Shown here: positions 1 through 7,913 of the stretch, in pieces
Layout: each line of letters begins with the position of its first letter
Position numbering within the stretch: position 1 is the first letter of the stretch
Origin: Leuconostocaceae bacterium ESL0723
Lineage (GTDB): Bacteria > Bacillota > Bacilli > Lactobacillales > Lactobacillaceae
Direction: 5' to 3'
Length of the DNA: 64,000 nt
NCBI GenBank assembly: GCA_029392055.1
Contig: CP113928.1
Span: 308,501 to 372,500, forward strand
Notes under the pieces: generated by a model
The model's input: only the letters and a program-made list of their open reading frames with translations
What the model was told of the DNA's origin: nothing
Database searches by the model: none
Made by a program: the position numbers and the translations under genes

Positions 1-158
1 ATGGTCTCAACCGTTTTGGAAAGCATGAAGAAGGCCAGCCCATAACAGGCCAGGCAGAGTAGGGTTGGTTGCCACCTGGTAAAGCCCTGGCTAGAAACCA
101 CCAGGTTGGAGCCGGCGATTTCGGCAATGACGGCAATCAATAGGTAAAAGTAGCCCAT
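1..158 (-). CDS. SMR-family small multidrug/quaternary-compound transporter (N-terminal part only)
   Basis: The minus strand from the ATG at 158 reads without a stop to the window edge, giving 52 residues. They start MGYFYLLIAVIAEIAGSNLV and continue with SQGFTRWQP. This fits the first membrane segment and loop of EmrE/QacE proteins: the essential membrane Glu is E13 in the IAEIAG motif, followed by the family's (S/Q)GFTR pattern. A GGGAGAA ribosome site lies about 5 bases upstream. Family members are proton-coupled exporters of about 105 residues with four helices, so half the protein lies outside the window. Substrate, and whether it works as a pair, cannot be judged. Confidence 0.8.
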   Translation of the reverse strand, partial: MGYFYLLIAVIAEIAGSNLVVSSQGFTRWQPTLLCLACYGLAFFMLSKTVET

Positions 159-249
159 AGTTGTTCTCCCAAAAAGATTTTATTCCTGTCTTATTTTATA
201 ATAGTTGTTAAATGATGCGTGAAGATTTTTGGAAGGGGTATCCCGAATT

Positions 250-492
250 ATGAGTATTATTTTTTGGCTGGTCGTGGCCTTGGCTGTAGCGGTTTTGCTG
301 GCCATGGTCTACCGACAACAAAATCAGGGCAAGCGCTTAGCCTGGTACAACTACCTATTGTATGTTTTGCTAGTGCTTTCCTATGTTTTGACGGCGGGTA
401 CCCAGAGCTCAGGGAACTTTGCTATTAGTACCATCATGGTGCTCTTGGTGATGGCGTTGGCCTGGTATTTGCAGAGCACCGGGCGTAAATAG
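250..492 (+). CDS. small hydrophobic membrane protein, unknown function
   Basis: I do not recognise this 80-residue protein. It starts with a membrane segment (about residues 2-22), has a basic RQQNQGKR linker, a second hydrophobic segment (about 39-55) and a third at the C-terminus (about 60-76). That suggests three spans with little soluble mass. ATG 250 is preferred over ATG 229 because GGAAGGGG (231-238) sits at a usable distance before it. The gene is followed at once by a bidirectional terminator, so it is probably a single-gene unit divergent from the SMR gene. No function is proposed. Confidence 0.6.
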   Translation: MSIIFWLVVALAVAVLLAMVYRQQNQGKRLAWYNYLLYVLLVLSYVLTAGTQSSGNFAISTIMVLLVMALAWYLQSTGRK

Positions 493-504
493 TTTCAAAG
501 ACAG

Positions 505-531
505 AAAAAAACAGCCGTTAGGCTGTTTTTC
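505..531. terminator. bidirectional rho-independent terminator
   Basis: AAAAAACAGCC, loop GTTA, then GGCTGTTTTT. It serves the small membrane gene ending at 492 on the plus strand. On the minus strand its A-run becomes the T-run for the 39-residue gene ending at 533. Confidence 0.85.
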
Positions 532-532
532 T

Positions 533-652
533 TTACGCCAGGGCGTAACCAATCATGCACAGGACGGCAATGATTACTAGGATGATGAACCACCACTTAA
601 AGTAAACAGGGTATTCGCCCTGCTCCTCTTCTTCGCGTTCCTTCTTATTCAT
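533..652 (-). CDS. 39-residue single-span membrane miniprotein
   Basis: An unrecognised short gene with a charged N-terminus (MNKKEREEEEQGEYP), then VYFKWWFIILVIIAVLCMIG as one membrane helix, ending YALA. AGGAAG (665-670, minus sense) is 12 bases upstream of the ATG at 652. The TAA at 535-533 abuts the shared terminator, so transcription leftward would end cleanly. The polar head followed by a Trp-Trp interface and one helix is typical of small membrane-associated regulators, but no partner is visible. It lies divergent from the Nudix gene at 748. Function unknown. Confidence 0.55.
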   Translation of the reverse strand: MNKKEREEEEQGEYPVYFKWWFIILVIIAVLCMIGYALA

Positions 653-747
653 ATACTTGACTCGCTTCCTCTATCGATAGCCTTAGTCTATCATAGTTAG
701 CAAAGGGCCGGCAATTGCCAGGCCCAGTACTGTCAGAGGTGTTAAAT

Positions 748-1284
748 ATGCCAAAAATTTACGATCAAAAAACGGTTTACCAGGGCAAGGTTTTCAAGGT
801 CGTCCAGGAAAAAATCGACTTGGAAAACGGCCACGCCCCCTTAACCCGGCAAAATGTCATCAGCAGTGATTCAGCCACGATTGCCCTGATTAATGAACAA
901 AATCAGGTTCTGATTGAACAGGAATACCGGGCACCAATTCAACGCTATTCCTGGGCCCTGCCAGCCGGCCGGGTTAACCCCGGCGAGGAACCGTTGGCAA
1001 CCGCGACCCGGGAGTTAGCTGAGGAGACCGGTTTTAAAATTGCGCCAGATCAGTTCCAGCTAGTCGACCAGGTCAGCCTGTCGAACGGCGTTCTAAGTGA
1101 AATCAGCCATATCTTCCTGGTACGTTTGGTACCCGGCCAGTACCAGCAAGTTGACCGTCACTTTGATGCGGGCGAGGACATCGAACACTACCAGTGGGTT
1201 GACTTAAAAACCGCCCTGGCCAAAACGGACGGGGCGGCTTCACACTTGGCCTTACTACACTGGCAGCTAGGTGCGGCCGATTAG
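748..1284 (+). CDS. nudF: Nudix hydrolase, ADP-ribose pyrophosphatase type
   Basis: A 178-residue protein carrying a full Nudix box, G-x5-E-x7-RE-x2-EE-x-G, in the stretch from GRVNPGEEP to RELAEETGF. The leading strands (KIYDQKTVYQGKVFKV) and the sequence after the box match the NudF/YqkG ADP-ribose pyrophosphatase group, which splits ADP-ribose into AMP and ribose 5-phosphate in the cytoplasm. ATG 748 is chosen because AGAGGTG lies just upstream. The longer frame from 715 would run through that site. Its stop overlaps by four bases, tail to tail, with the next Nudix gene. Substrate is inferred from family resemblance only. Confidence 0.85.
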   Translation: MPKIYDQKTVYQGKVFKVVQEKIDLENGHAPLTRQNVISSDSATIALINEQNQVLIEQEYRAPIQRYSWALPAGRVNPGEEPLATATRELAEETGFKIAPDQFQLVDQVSLSNGVLSEISHIFLVRLVPGQYQQVDRHFDAGEDIEHYQWVDLKTALAKTDGAASHLALLHWQLGAAD

Positions 1285-1772
1285 CCTTCTTTTAACCAGG
1301 GCCGGTCGCTGGCCTCGTTTTCAGTTAGGATGCGGTGCAGGGTTTCCTGGGCCTGGGGGACAAACATCTTGGGCTCAGGGTTAACCGGGACATAAGCTGC
1401 CTCTAGAGTTTCGGTGTTGTCTTTTTGTAAGTGACCACCGATTTTTTTGACTTCAAAACCAATGGCAATCGTCTCCTGGGCATCTCCCCAAGAGTTTTTC
1501 TCGGTAACCTGGCTGGCCAGACCGAGCATGCGGACGACTTCAACATCCAGGTTGGTTTCTTCCTTAAATTCGCGGACGACCGCCTGCATGGGTGAGTCGC
1601 CGTATTCGAGGTAGCCACCGGGAAAGCCCCAGCCAGCGTCTGAATCCCAGCGTTTTTCCAAGAGAATGGCATCGTGGGCCTCGTTCCACAGGACCCCGAA
1701 GGCGGAAACAAAAATCATGCCCTCGTGGCCGACCTTGGCCCGCATCCGGGCGATGTAGTTTTCTGCTGTCAT
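1281..1772 (-). CDS. Nudix hydrolase of unknown substrate
   Basis: A 163-residue Nudix protein on the opposite strand, convergent with the previous gene. The box is recognisable but altered: the first conserved Glu is Asp (YLEYGDSP), and the Gly after the EE pair is Asn (REFKEETNL). The catalytic RE-x2-EE core is intact. Around it [17 protein letters not shown] and WGFPGGYLE match the general nucleotide-hydrolase fold. AAAGGAG precedes the ATG. Its mRNA start probably lies in the hairpin-rich region at 1781-1812 (see that entry). Substrate cannot be read from the sequence. Confidence 0.8.
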   Translation of the reverse strand: MTAENYIARMRAKVGHEGMIFVSAFGVLWNEAHDAILLEKRWDSDAGWGFPGGYLEYGDSPMQAVVREFKEETNLDVEVVRMLGLASQVTEKNSWGDAQETIAIGFEVKKIGGHLQKDNTETLEAAYVPVNPEPKMFVPQAQETLHRILTENEASDRPWLKEG

Positions 1773-1780
1773 CTTAGGCT

Positions 1781-1812
1781 CCTTTGGGCCAGACCAAAGG
1801 GTTTGGTCGGCC
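1781..1812 (-). promoter_or_regulatory. two mutually exclusive hairpins in the 5' end of the minus-strand Nudix mRNA
   Basis: One stem joins GACCAAA (1792-1798) to TTTGGTC (1802-1808), extended by GGCC arms at 1787-1790 and 1809-1812 around one bulged base. A second stem joins CCTTTGG (1781-1787) to CCAAAGG (1794-1800). On the minus strand the second stem buries the AAAGGAG ribosome site of the Nudix gene, and the first would free it. Both use 1794-1798, so they cannot coexist. Confidence 0.45.
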
Positions 1813-1813
1813 G

Positions 1814-1846
1814 TGGTATACTAGTAACAACTAATTTTAAGCGCAA
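1814..1846. promoter_or_regulatory. overlapping back-to-back promoters for tgt (+) and the Nudix gene (-)
   Basis: Plus strand: an extended -10, TGG followed by TATACT (1817-1822), without a good -35. Minus strand: TTGCGC (1846-1841), a 17-base spacer, and TAGTAT (1823-1818). The two -10 elements share five bases, so RNA polymerase could occupy only one at a time. Confidence 0.5.
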
Positions 1847-1856
1847 CGGAGTCGGC

Positions 1857-3074
1857 ATGGCAAGTCAAAAAGCCCCAGTTTGGTACGAACATTTACATAC
1901 AGAAAAGCACACCGGTGCCCGCCGCGGTCGGATTCACACCCCACACGGCACCTTTGAAACCCCAATGTTTATGCCGGTTGGAACCCAGGCCGCCGTTAAA
2001 GGGGTCGACACCAGGATTCTAAAGGAAATTGGCTCCCAATTTATCTTAAGTAACACCTACCATCTCTGGGTTCGCCCTGGGGATGAGCTGATTGCTGAAG
2101 CTGGTGGGCTGCACAAGTACATGGGTTGGGACCAGGCGATTTTGACTGATTCGGGTGGCTTTCAGGTCTTTTCCCTGTCGGATGCTCGTAAGTTAAAAGA
2201 AGAAGGGGTAACCTTCCAGAACCACGTCAACGGGGACAAGATGTTCCTGTCACCAGAAGTGGCGATGCGGATTCAAAACAACCTCGGCTCGGACGTGATG
2301 ATGCAGCTTGACGAGGCCATTCCTTACTTTGAGAGCTACGACTATATCAAGGCCTCGATGGAACGGTCCCTGCGCTGGGCGGCCCGGGCACAGGAGTACC
2401 ATAAAAAGACTGACCAGCAGGCCCTCTTTGGGATTGTCCAGGGAGCCGGCTTTAAGGCCCTGCGGACCGAATCCGCCAAGGGCTTAGTTTCCTTGGATTT
2501 GCCCGGTTATGCCGTGGGTGGCCTTTCGGTTGGGGAATCCAAGCATGAAATGAACCGGGTCTTGGACTTCACCATGCCCTTGCTGCCGGAAAACAAGCCC
2601 CGTTATTTGATGGGGGTGGCCGCACCGGATTCCCTGATTGATAGTGTGATTCGCGGGGTGGACATGTTTGACTGTGTCCTGCCAACTCGGATTGCCCGCA
2701 AGGGAACGCTGATGACCCGCTTTGGTCGGGTGGTCATTAAAAACGCCAAGTATAAGGACGATTTTAGTCCGATTGACGCCGATTTGAGCTACTATTCCAA
2801 CAACCCGATTCGTAGGGAACAGTTTGGTAACTTGGCTCAGTACGACAATCCCAACTACAATCCCTTCCAGACCCTAACCCGGTCTTACCTTCACCACCTC
2901 TTTAACGCCAATGAATTGTTGGGGGCTCAATTGGCTTCTCAGCACAATCTGCGTTTCTTACTCCAGTTTATGGAAGACATGCGGACCGCGATTGAACGGG
3001 ATGAACTGTTGGAATTCCGGGAGACGGTGATGGAAGAGTATGGTTACAACAAACCCAACGCCCGTCTATTTTAA
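1857..3074 (+). CDS. tgt: queuine/preQ1 tRNA-ribosyltransferase lacking the zinc cysteines
   Basis: A 405-residue Tgt, which swaps guanine 34 for preQ1 in tRNAs with GUN anticodons. Catalytic parts are present: [11 protein letters not shown] with Asp98, substrate loop GGLSVGE (221-227), and MFDCVLPTR with nucleophile Asp272. The structural zinc site is not. Where the family has a CxCxxC cluster after F(R/T)P(I/L)D, residues 307-341 hold a longer Asn/Tyr-rich stretch without cysteine, and the following His (YLHHL, 344-348) remains. The only cysteine is C273 beside the nucleophile. ATG 1857 follows the promoter at 1817; an open frame from 1674 is just upstream read-through. yajC follows with its own -10. 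Confident family call; activity without zinc is uncertain. Confidence 0.9.
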   Translation: MASQKAPVWYEHLHTEKHTGARRGRIHTPHGTFETPMFMPVGTQAAVKGVDTRILKEIGSQFILSNTYHLWVRPGDELIAEAGGLHKYMGWDQAILTDSGGFQVFSLSDARKLKEEGVTFQNHVNGDKMFLSPEVAMRIQNNLGSDVMMQLDEAIPYFESYDYIKASMERSLRWAARAQEYHKKTDQQALFGIVQGAGFKALRTESAKGLVSLDLPGYAVGGLSVGESKHEMNRVLDFTMPLLPENKPRYLMGVAAPDSLIDSVIRGVDMFDCVLPTRIARKGTLMTRFGRVVIKNAKYKDDFSPIDADLSYYSNNPIRREQFGNLAQYDNPNYNPFQTLTRSYLHHLFNANELLGAQLASQHNLRFLLQFMEDMRTAIERDELLEFRETVMEEYGYNKPNARLF

Positions 3075-3088
3075 TTAGGGTCGGTCTT

Positions 3089-3097
3089 TGATATACT
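3089..3097 (+). promoter_or_regulatory. extended -10 promoter of yajC
   Basis: TG-A-TATACT at 3089-3097, 32 bases before the yajC ATG. A TTTTAA at about -35 is weak. Confidence 0.45.
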
Positions 3098-3128
3098 GCT
3101 AGTTAACAAATAAAGTTAGGAAAAGGTT

Positions 3129-3527
3129 ATGAATTATCAACTTATTTTGATATTGATTGTGTTTGGTGGTTTCTTCTGGTTCATGTCACGCCAGCAGAAG
3201 AAGCAGCGTGATCGTCAACAGCAGATGCAGTCAAACTTGAAGAAGGGTACTCCAATCGTAACGATTGGTGGCCTGCATGCCGTGGTTGACAGTGTTGACC
3301 AGGAAAAGCGGACGGTTGACTTGGATGCCGAAGGGGTTATCTTGACCTTTGACCTGAACGCTATCCGTACGGTGGCCCAGGATGCTGCGCCAGCCGCTGA
3401 CAGCAAGCCAGCTGAAGACAAGGCTCCCGAAGCTAAGTCTGCTGACCAGGCCAGTGATGCCAAGCCAGCTGAATCAAAGTCAGCTGACGAGGGTTCTGCT
3501 GATAAGGATCAGGAAAAGAAAGATTAA
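3129..3527 (+). CDS. yajC: YajC, Sec translocon accessory membrane protein
   Basis: A 132-residue single-span protein. Residues 3-18 are the membrane helix, followed by the basic RQQKKQRDRQQQMQ and the conserved KKGTPIVTIGGLHAVV core. YajC associates with SecDF/YidC at the cytoplasmic membrane, and the tgt-yajC order is widely conserved. The last 45 or so residues are a low-complexity Ala/Lys/Asp/Glu/Ser tail, longer than in most homologues and probably disordered. Ribosome site TAGGAAAAGG precedes the ATG, and a strong terminator follows. Confidence 0.92.
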   Translation: MNYQLILILIVFGGFFWFMSRQQKKQRDRQQQMQSNLKKGTPIVTIGGLHAVVDSVDQEKRTVDLDAEGVILTFDLNAIRTVAQDAAPAADSKPAEDKAPEAKSADQASDAKPAESKSADEGSADKDQEKKD

Positions 3528-3544
3528 TTATTTGCCAGTATGGC

Positions 3545-3570
3545 AAAGGGGTGCCGGGCACCCCTTTTTT
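3545..3570 (+). terminator. rho-independent terminator after yajC
   Basis: GGGGTGC (3548-3554), three-base loop, GCACCCC (3558-3564), then six Ts. Confidence 0.9.
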
Positions 3571-3597
3571 ATTGGTTGAAACGTTAGGGAAGTAATT

Positions 3598-6114
3598 GTG
3601 AAAGCCTTTTTTAAAAAAGTAATTCCACGCCTAATTGTGCCGGTGGTCACCCTGATTTTGGTGATTCAGGTGCTGTTGATGACCCAGGAAATCAGCTGGG
3701 GTCTGATTATTAACACCCTGAGTGGCCTGGGCCTTTGGCAGATCTTAATCCTGGTCGTGCTGGGCTTTTTGGCAATCGTGCCTAGCCTGTATAACGATGT
3801 TCTCTTAGCCCAGTGGCAAGGATATCACCTTAGCAGCCAGGAATTACTGCAACGCAGTTGGTTAATCAATGTTTTCAACTTAAATGCTGGCTTCTTAGGC
3901 GTCATTAGCGTCTTGCTGCGGCGTTTCTTCTACCGTGACCAGGCCAAGCGTAGTATTAAGTCCTATCTCCAGGTCTACCTGCTGTCCATTAGTGCCATCC
4001 TGCCGGTGGTCGGCCTGACTCTTTTAGGGCTGAGTTTGGCACCACACCAGGCCCTGGGCTTTGAACGGGGTTGGTTGCTCTTTTTTGCCGGCCTAGTCGG
4101 GGTGGTTTTACTCCTGTCTTTGGCCAAGGGCTTTCAGTTCTGGCGTGGACTAACCTGGCGGGTCAGTGCCGCCTTTGTGGCCAACGCCTGGTTGGCCTTG
4201 GTTGTACAAGCCTTCTTATTCTTGAGCTGTGGCTGGGTGGCCGGCGTACATCTCTCAATTGTCCAGCAGCTTATTATCTATGTAATCGGCTCAGTTATTG
4301 CCCTCTTAGCGATGACGCCAGGAACCTGGGCATCCTTTGATGTGGCCGTTTTGGTCATGCTTAACTTTCTCCAGGTCGACCAACTCACCGGTGTGGTTTG
4401 GCTGGTCCTCTACCGCCTGGTCTTTAACGTTTTGCCCCTGCTCAGCGCCATCGGACTGCTAATCTACCGGTTGGCCCACCTGGTCAACCAGGAGTACCGG
4501 GACGTGCCCCGGGCCCTGGCTAGTACCGTCGTTCATTGGTTAGTGACCCTGGCAGCTTATGGCCTGGGTATTTTGCTGGTCTTATCTGGGACCATGCCTA
4601 ACTGGGCCCAACGGATTCCAATTTTAACAACCTTAAAACCCTGGCCGCTGACCTACGCCCTGGCGAACCAATTGCCAACGGTGATTTTGGGCTTCCTGCT
4701 GCTGATTTGTGCCCGTGGGATTGCCAACCGGGTCCAACGGGCCTATTCGGCAACGCTGACGGTACTGTTACTGGCCGGAGTTTATACACTTTTCTACTAC
4801 CGGCACTGGACCCCGGTCATTTTGATTGTCCTGGTACTTTTGGCGGTGACCTTTAGTCGGTCAGACCTCTATCGGCAGCAGTTTGTCGATAGCTGGCGGG
4901 ACCGCATTATTGATACCTTGATTTGGGGAGCGTTGATTTGGAGTTATGCCCTCCTAGCCCTGCAAGAAGTTCGTCTAAAGCGGGCCCAGTTTGGCCCCGG
5001 GCATGCCTGGGCCTATTTTCACTGGTGGTTGCTAGGTGTCCTCAGTATTATTTTGATTGTGGTGGCCGGTCTGGTCTTAACCCGCTACTTGCACGGGGAG
5101 CGTCGTTTACTGGGTGTACCTTACCAGGGCAAGCGGGTGCAAGCCCTGCTAGCCGTTGGCGACAACCACTATACTAACCTGGTTTACCTGGGCGATAAGC
5201 GGATTTACTACTACCAGGTTGACGGCGCCGACCGCGCCGCCCTCCAATTCCGGGTGGTCGATAACTTCGCCGTGGTCATGGGGGATCCCTTTGGTCACGA
5301 GGAAGACTTTGAAGCGGCCATGCAGGCCTTTATCGAGGATGCCGATCTGTTGGATTTGGTTCCGGTCTTTTATGAAGTTAGTCAACCAGTGGCCATGTTA
5401 GCCCACGAGTTCGGCTATGATTTCTTTAAGTTAGGGGAAGAGGCCGAGATTGTCTTGGCTGATTTCTCAACGGCTGGTAAGAAGATGCAAAATATCCGTT
5501 CCGAAATCAACCAGGCCGACCGGGCTGGCTACCAGTTCCGAATTGTCCAGCCGCCTTTTAGTCCCGAGCTGTTAGCCCAACTAGGGCAGGTGAGTGAGGA
5601 CTGGCTGGGTGGCCGGGATGAAAAGGGCTTCTCCCTAGGGTTCTTTGACGCCAATTACCTCCAGCGTTGGCCGCTGGCGATTTTGGAGCAGGACGGCCAA
5701 GTGGTTGCCTTTGGTACCTTGGTCAGTTCCAAGACCGAAAGTCAGATGGCCATTGACCTGATGCGCTTTAACCAGCAGGCGCCCAACGGCGCCATGGATA
5801 TCCTTCTGGTCAACGCCTGCCACTATGCCAAGGAACAAGGATTTAAAATCTTTAACCTGGGCATGTCACCCCTGGCCGGGGTGGGCCAGCACTACCAAAG
5901 CTTTGGCCGGGAACGTCTGGCTAACCTGGTTTACCAGTTTGGGTCCCGGATTTATTCCTTTGAGGGTTTGTACCACTATAAGAACAAATTTGCCCAGCAG
6001 TGGACACCCCGCTACATTGCCTATTCGCGAAAGAGCAATATCTGGATGGTCCTGCTGGGTCTATTAAAAATCGATAACAAGGGCGTTGATCAGGCTCCTG
6101 GTCTGGAAGATTAG
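3598..6114 (+). CDS. mprF: MprF-type bifunctional phosphatidylglycerol aminoacyltransferase and flippase
   Basis: An 838-residue membrane protein starting at GTG 3598 after an AGGGAAG site. The first 510 or so residues hold some 12-14 hydrophobic segments (flippase and synthase membrane parts). From about 520 comes the cytoplasmic DUF2156 aminoacyltransferase domain: GDPFG, IRSEINQADRAGY, IDLMR, FNLGMSPLAGVG and the terminal YKNKFAQQW-PRY with the conserved Lys. MprF moves Lys (or Ala) from aminoacyl-tRNA to phosphatidylglycerol and exposes it on the outer leaflet, lowering negative charge and cationic-peptide binding. It opens an envelope gene block that continues to ltaS. Which amino acid it uses cannot be told. 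Confidence 0.92.
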   Translation: MKAFFKKVIPRLIVPVVTLILVIQVLLMTQEISWGLIINTLSGLGLWQILILVVLGFLAIVPSLYNDVLLAQWQGYHLSSQELLQRSWLINVFNLNAGFLGVISVLLRRFFYRDQAKRSIKSYLQVYLLSISAILPVVGLTLLGLSLAPHQALGFERGWLLFFAGLVGVVLLLSLAKGFQFWRGLTWRVSAAFVANAWLALVVQAFLFLSCGWVAGVHLSIVQQLIIYVIGSVIALLAMTPGTWASFDVAVLVMLNFLQVDQLTGVVWLVLYRLVFNVLPLLSAIGLLIYRLAHLVNQEYRDVPRALASTVVHWLVTLAAYGLGILLVLSGTMPNWAQRIPILTTLKPWPLTYALANQLPTVILGFLLLICARGIANRVQRAYSATLTVLLLAGVYTLFYYRHWTPVILIVLVLLAVTFSRSDLYRQQFVDSWRDRIIDTLIWGALIWSYALLALQEVRLKRAQFGPGHAWAYFHWWLLGVLSIILIVVAGLVLTRYLHGERRLLGVPYQGKRVQALLAVGDNHYTNLVYLGDKRIYYYQVDGADRAALQFRVVDNFAVVMGDPFGHEEDFEAAMQAFIEDADLLDLVPVFYEVSQPVAMLAHEFGYDFFKLGEEAEIVLADFSTAGKKMQNIRSEINQADRAGYQFRIVQPPFSPELLAQLGQVSEDWLGGRDEKGFSLGFFDANYLQRWPLAILEQDGQVVAFGTLVSSKTESQMAIDLMRFNQQAPNGAMDILLVNACHYAKEQGFKIFNLGMSPLAGVGQHYQSFGRERLANLVYQFGSRIYSFEGLYHYKNKFAQQWTPRYIAYSRKSNIWMVLLGLLKIDNKGVDQAPGLED

Positions 6115-6134
6115 GTGTGCTTTTTAACTTGGCC

Positions 6135-6143
6135 TGCTATACT
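6135..6143 (+). promoter_or_regulatory. extended -10 promoter of the ABC exporter pair
   Basis: TG-C-TATACT, 45 bases before the preferred start. No convincing -35. Confidence 0.5.
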
Positions 6144-6188
6144 ATTGGACGTAGCTAGCGCAGGGCTAGGAGAATGAGGAAAAACAGC

Positions 6189-7913
6189 ATGCAAATTTTA
6201 CTACGTCATGCGAAAAATTATGTTCGCGACATTACCATCGCCATCCTGGCCGTGGCCGTGATGGCAGGGGCGACCTTGTGGCAGCCCCACCTACTTCAGA
6301 AAGTAATTTCGGCCATCTTGGCCGATGATAGCTCCCAGGTGTTGGAGTTTGGCATACAGCTGGTTGTCATTGCCCTCTTGGGCGTGGCGGCCGGCCTTTT
6401 GAATGCCGTCTTTGCGGCGCGCATCTCCCAGTCGATGGCCGCTGATATCCGGGCTGAGGAATACGATAAGATTCAGACCTTTTCCTTTGGTAACATCGAA
6501 ACCTTTTCGGCCGGGAACCTGGTAGTTCGGATGACTAACGATGTGAACCAGGTTCAGCAGCTAATCATGATGATTTTACAGAGTCTGCTGCGGATTCCCA
6601 TTCTCTTTATTGGGGCAGTGGTCCTGGCCATCATCACCATTCCCCGCTTTTGGTGGCTGGTAGTCATTATGATTATTGCCATTCTCCTGTCGTCTCAGGG
6701 GATTTTTAAGCGGATGGGGAAGAACTTCTTTAAGATTCAAAACCTAATCGACCAAAACAACACCCTGGCCAAGGAAAACCTGCAGGGGGTCCGGGTGGTG
6801 AAGTCCTTTAATCAGGAAGGAGCGGAAATTGACCGCTTTACTGATAATACGGATGAACTGGTCGCCGTTAACACCAAAATTGGGTATCTTTTTACGATTA
6901 TGATTCCAATCTTCATGGTGGTTTCTTATCTGATTATCGGAGCCGCCATCCTGCTGGTTGGCCAAAACATCGTGAAAAATCCTAAGGATTTGGCCGCGAT
7001 TGCACCATTTACTACTTATCTAATGCAGATTCTCTTTGCCCTGATGATTGGTGGCATGGTTTCGACCTTTGCCTCCCGGGGGATGGTTTCTTTGGGACGG
7101 ATTAACCAGGTCCTAAAGGCCAAGACGGACGTGGTTTATGACCCCAAGGCGCCCAAGGAAAAGCTGAGCGGTGACATTAGCTTTGACCACGTTAGCTTTA
7201 CCTATCCCGGTGATGATCAGCCGGCCCTCCGGAATGTTTCCTTCAATATCAAGGCCGGTGAGATGATTGGGATTGTCGGGGCAACTGGTTCGGGTAAGTC
7301 GACCCTGGCCCAACTAATCCCACGGCTTTACGACCCGACCCAGGGCACGGTGTCGGTCGGCCATGTTAACCTCAAGCAGGTTAACCAGCAGTCCTTACGG
7401 CAGGCGGTTTCGATTGTCTTGCAAAAGGCGGTCCTCTTTAGTGGTTCGATTGCCCGTAACTTGCGGCACGGCAAGCCCGACGCCAGTGAGCAGGACATGC
7501 AGTGGGCGACCGAGATTTCCCAGGCCGCTGAATTTATCGACGGCTACGAAGACGGTTTTGACCACTACGTCGACGAACGCTCGGCTAACCTTTCCGGTGG
7601 GCAAAAACAGCGCCTCTCAATTGCCCGTGGCGTGATTGGCCATCCTAAGATTTTGATTTTGGACGATTCCACCTCCGCCCTGGATGCCCGCAGTGAAAAG
7701 TTGGTCCAAGAGGCCCTGGATAAGGAACTCAAGGGGACCACGGCGGTGGTGATTGCTGAAAAAATTAGTTCAGTCATTCATGCCGACCGGATTTTTGTCT
7801 TGGATGCCGGCCAGCTGGTGGCCACTGGTTCCCACCAGGAGCTACTAGAGAATTCACCAGTTTACCGTGAAATTTACCTGACCCAGAAAGCAAAGGAGGA
7901 ACCAAATGAGTGA
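6189..7913 (+). CDS. ABC exporter half-transporter A (degenerate catalytic site)
   Basis: A 574-residue fusion of a six-helix membrane domain (about 1-310) and an ATPase domain. Walker A is GATGSGKST and the signature is a canonical LSGGQKQRLSIARG. Walker B ends ILILDDST, with Asp instead of the catalytic Glu, and the H-loop reads IAEKISS, with Glu in place of His. This is the classic non-hydrolytic half of heterodimeric exporters such as LmrCD or BmrCD. ATG 6189 is preferred: GAGG at 6176-6179 is nine bases before it, while ATG 6174 has its AGGAG almost touching. It overlaps its partner by eight bases. Drug or lipid substrate unknown. Confidence 0.9.
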   Translation: MQILLRHAKNYVRDITIAILAVAVMAGATLWQPHLLQKVISAILADDSSQVLEFGIQLVVIALLGVAAGLLNAVFAARISQSMAADIRAEEYDKIQTFSFGNIETFSAGNLVVRMTNDVNQVQQLIMMILQSLLRIPILFIGAVVLAIITIPRFWWLVVIMIIAILLSSQGIFKRMGKNFFKIQNLIDQNNTLAKENLQGVRVVKSFNQEGAEIDRFTDNTDELVAVNTKIGYLFTIMIPIFMVVSYLIIGAAILLVGQNIVKNPKDLAAIAPFTTYLMQILFALMIGGMVSTFASRGMVSLGRINQVLKAKTDVVYDPKAPKEKLSGDISFDHVSFTYPGDDQPALRNVSFNIKAGEMIGIVGATGSGKSTLAQLIPRLYDPTQGTVSVGHVNLKQVNQQSLRQAVSIVLQKAVLFSGSIARNLRHGKPDASEQDMQWATEISQAAEFIDGYEDGFDHYVDERSANLSGGQKQRLSIARGVIGHPKILILDDSTSALDARSEKLVQEALDKELKGTTAVVIAEKISSVIHADRIFVLDAGQLVATGSHQELLENSPVYREIYLTQKAKEEPNE

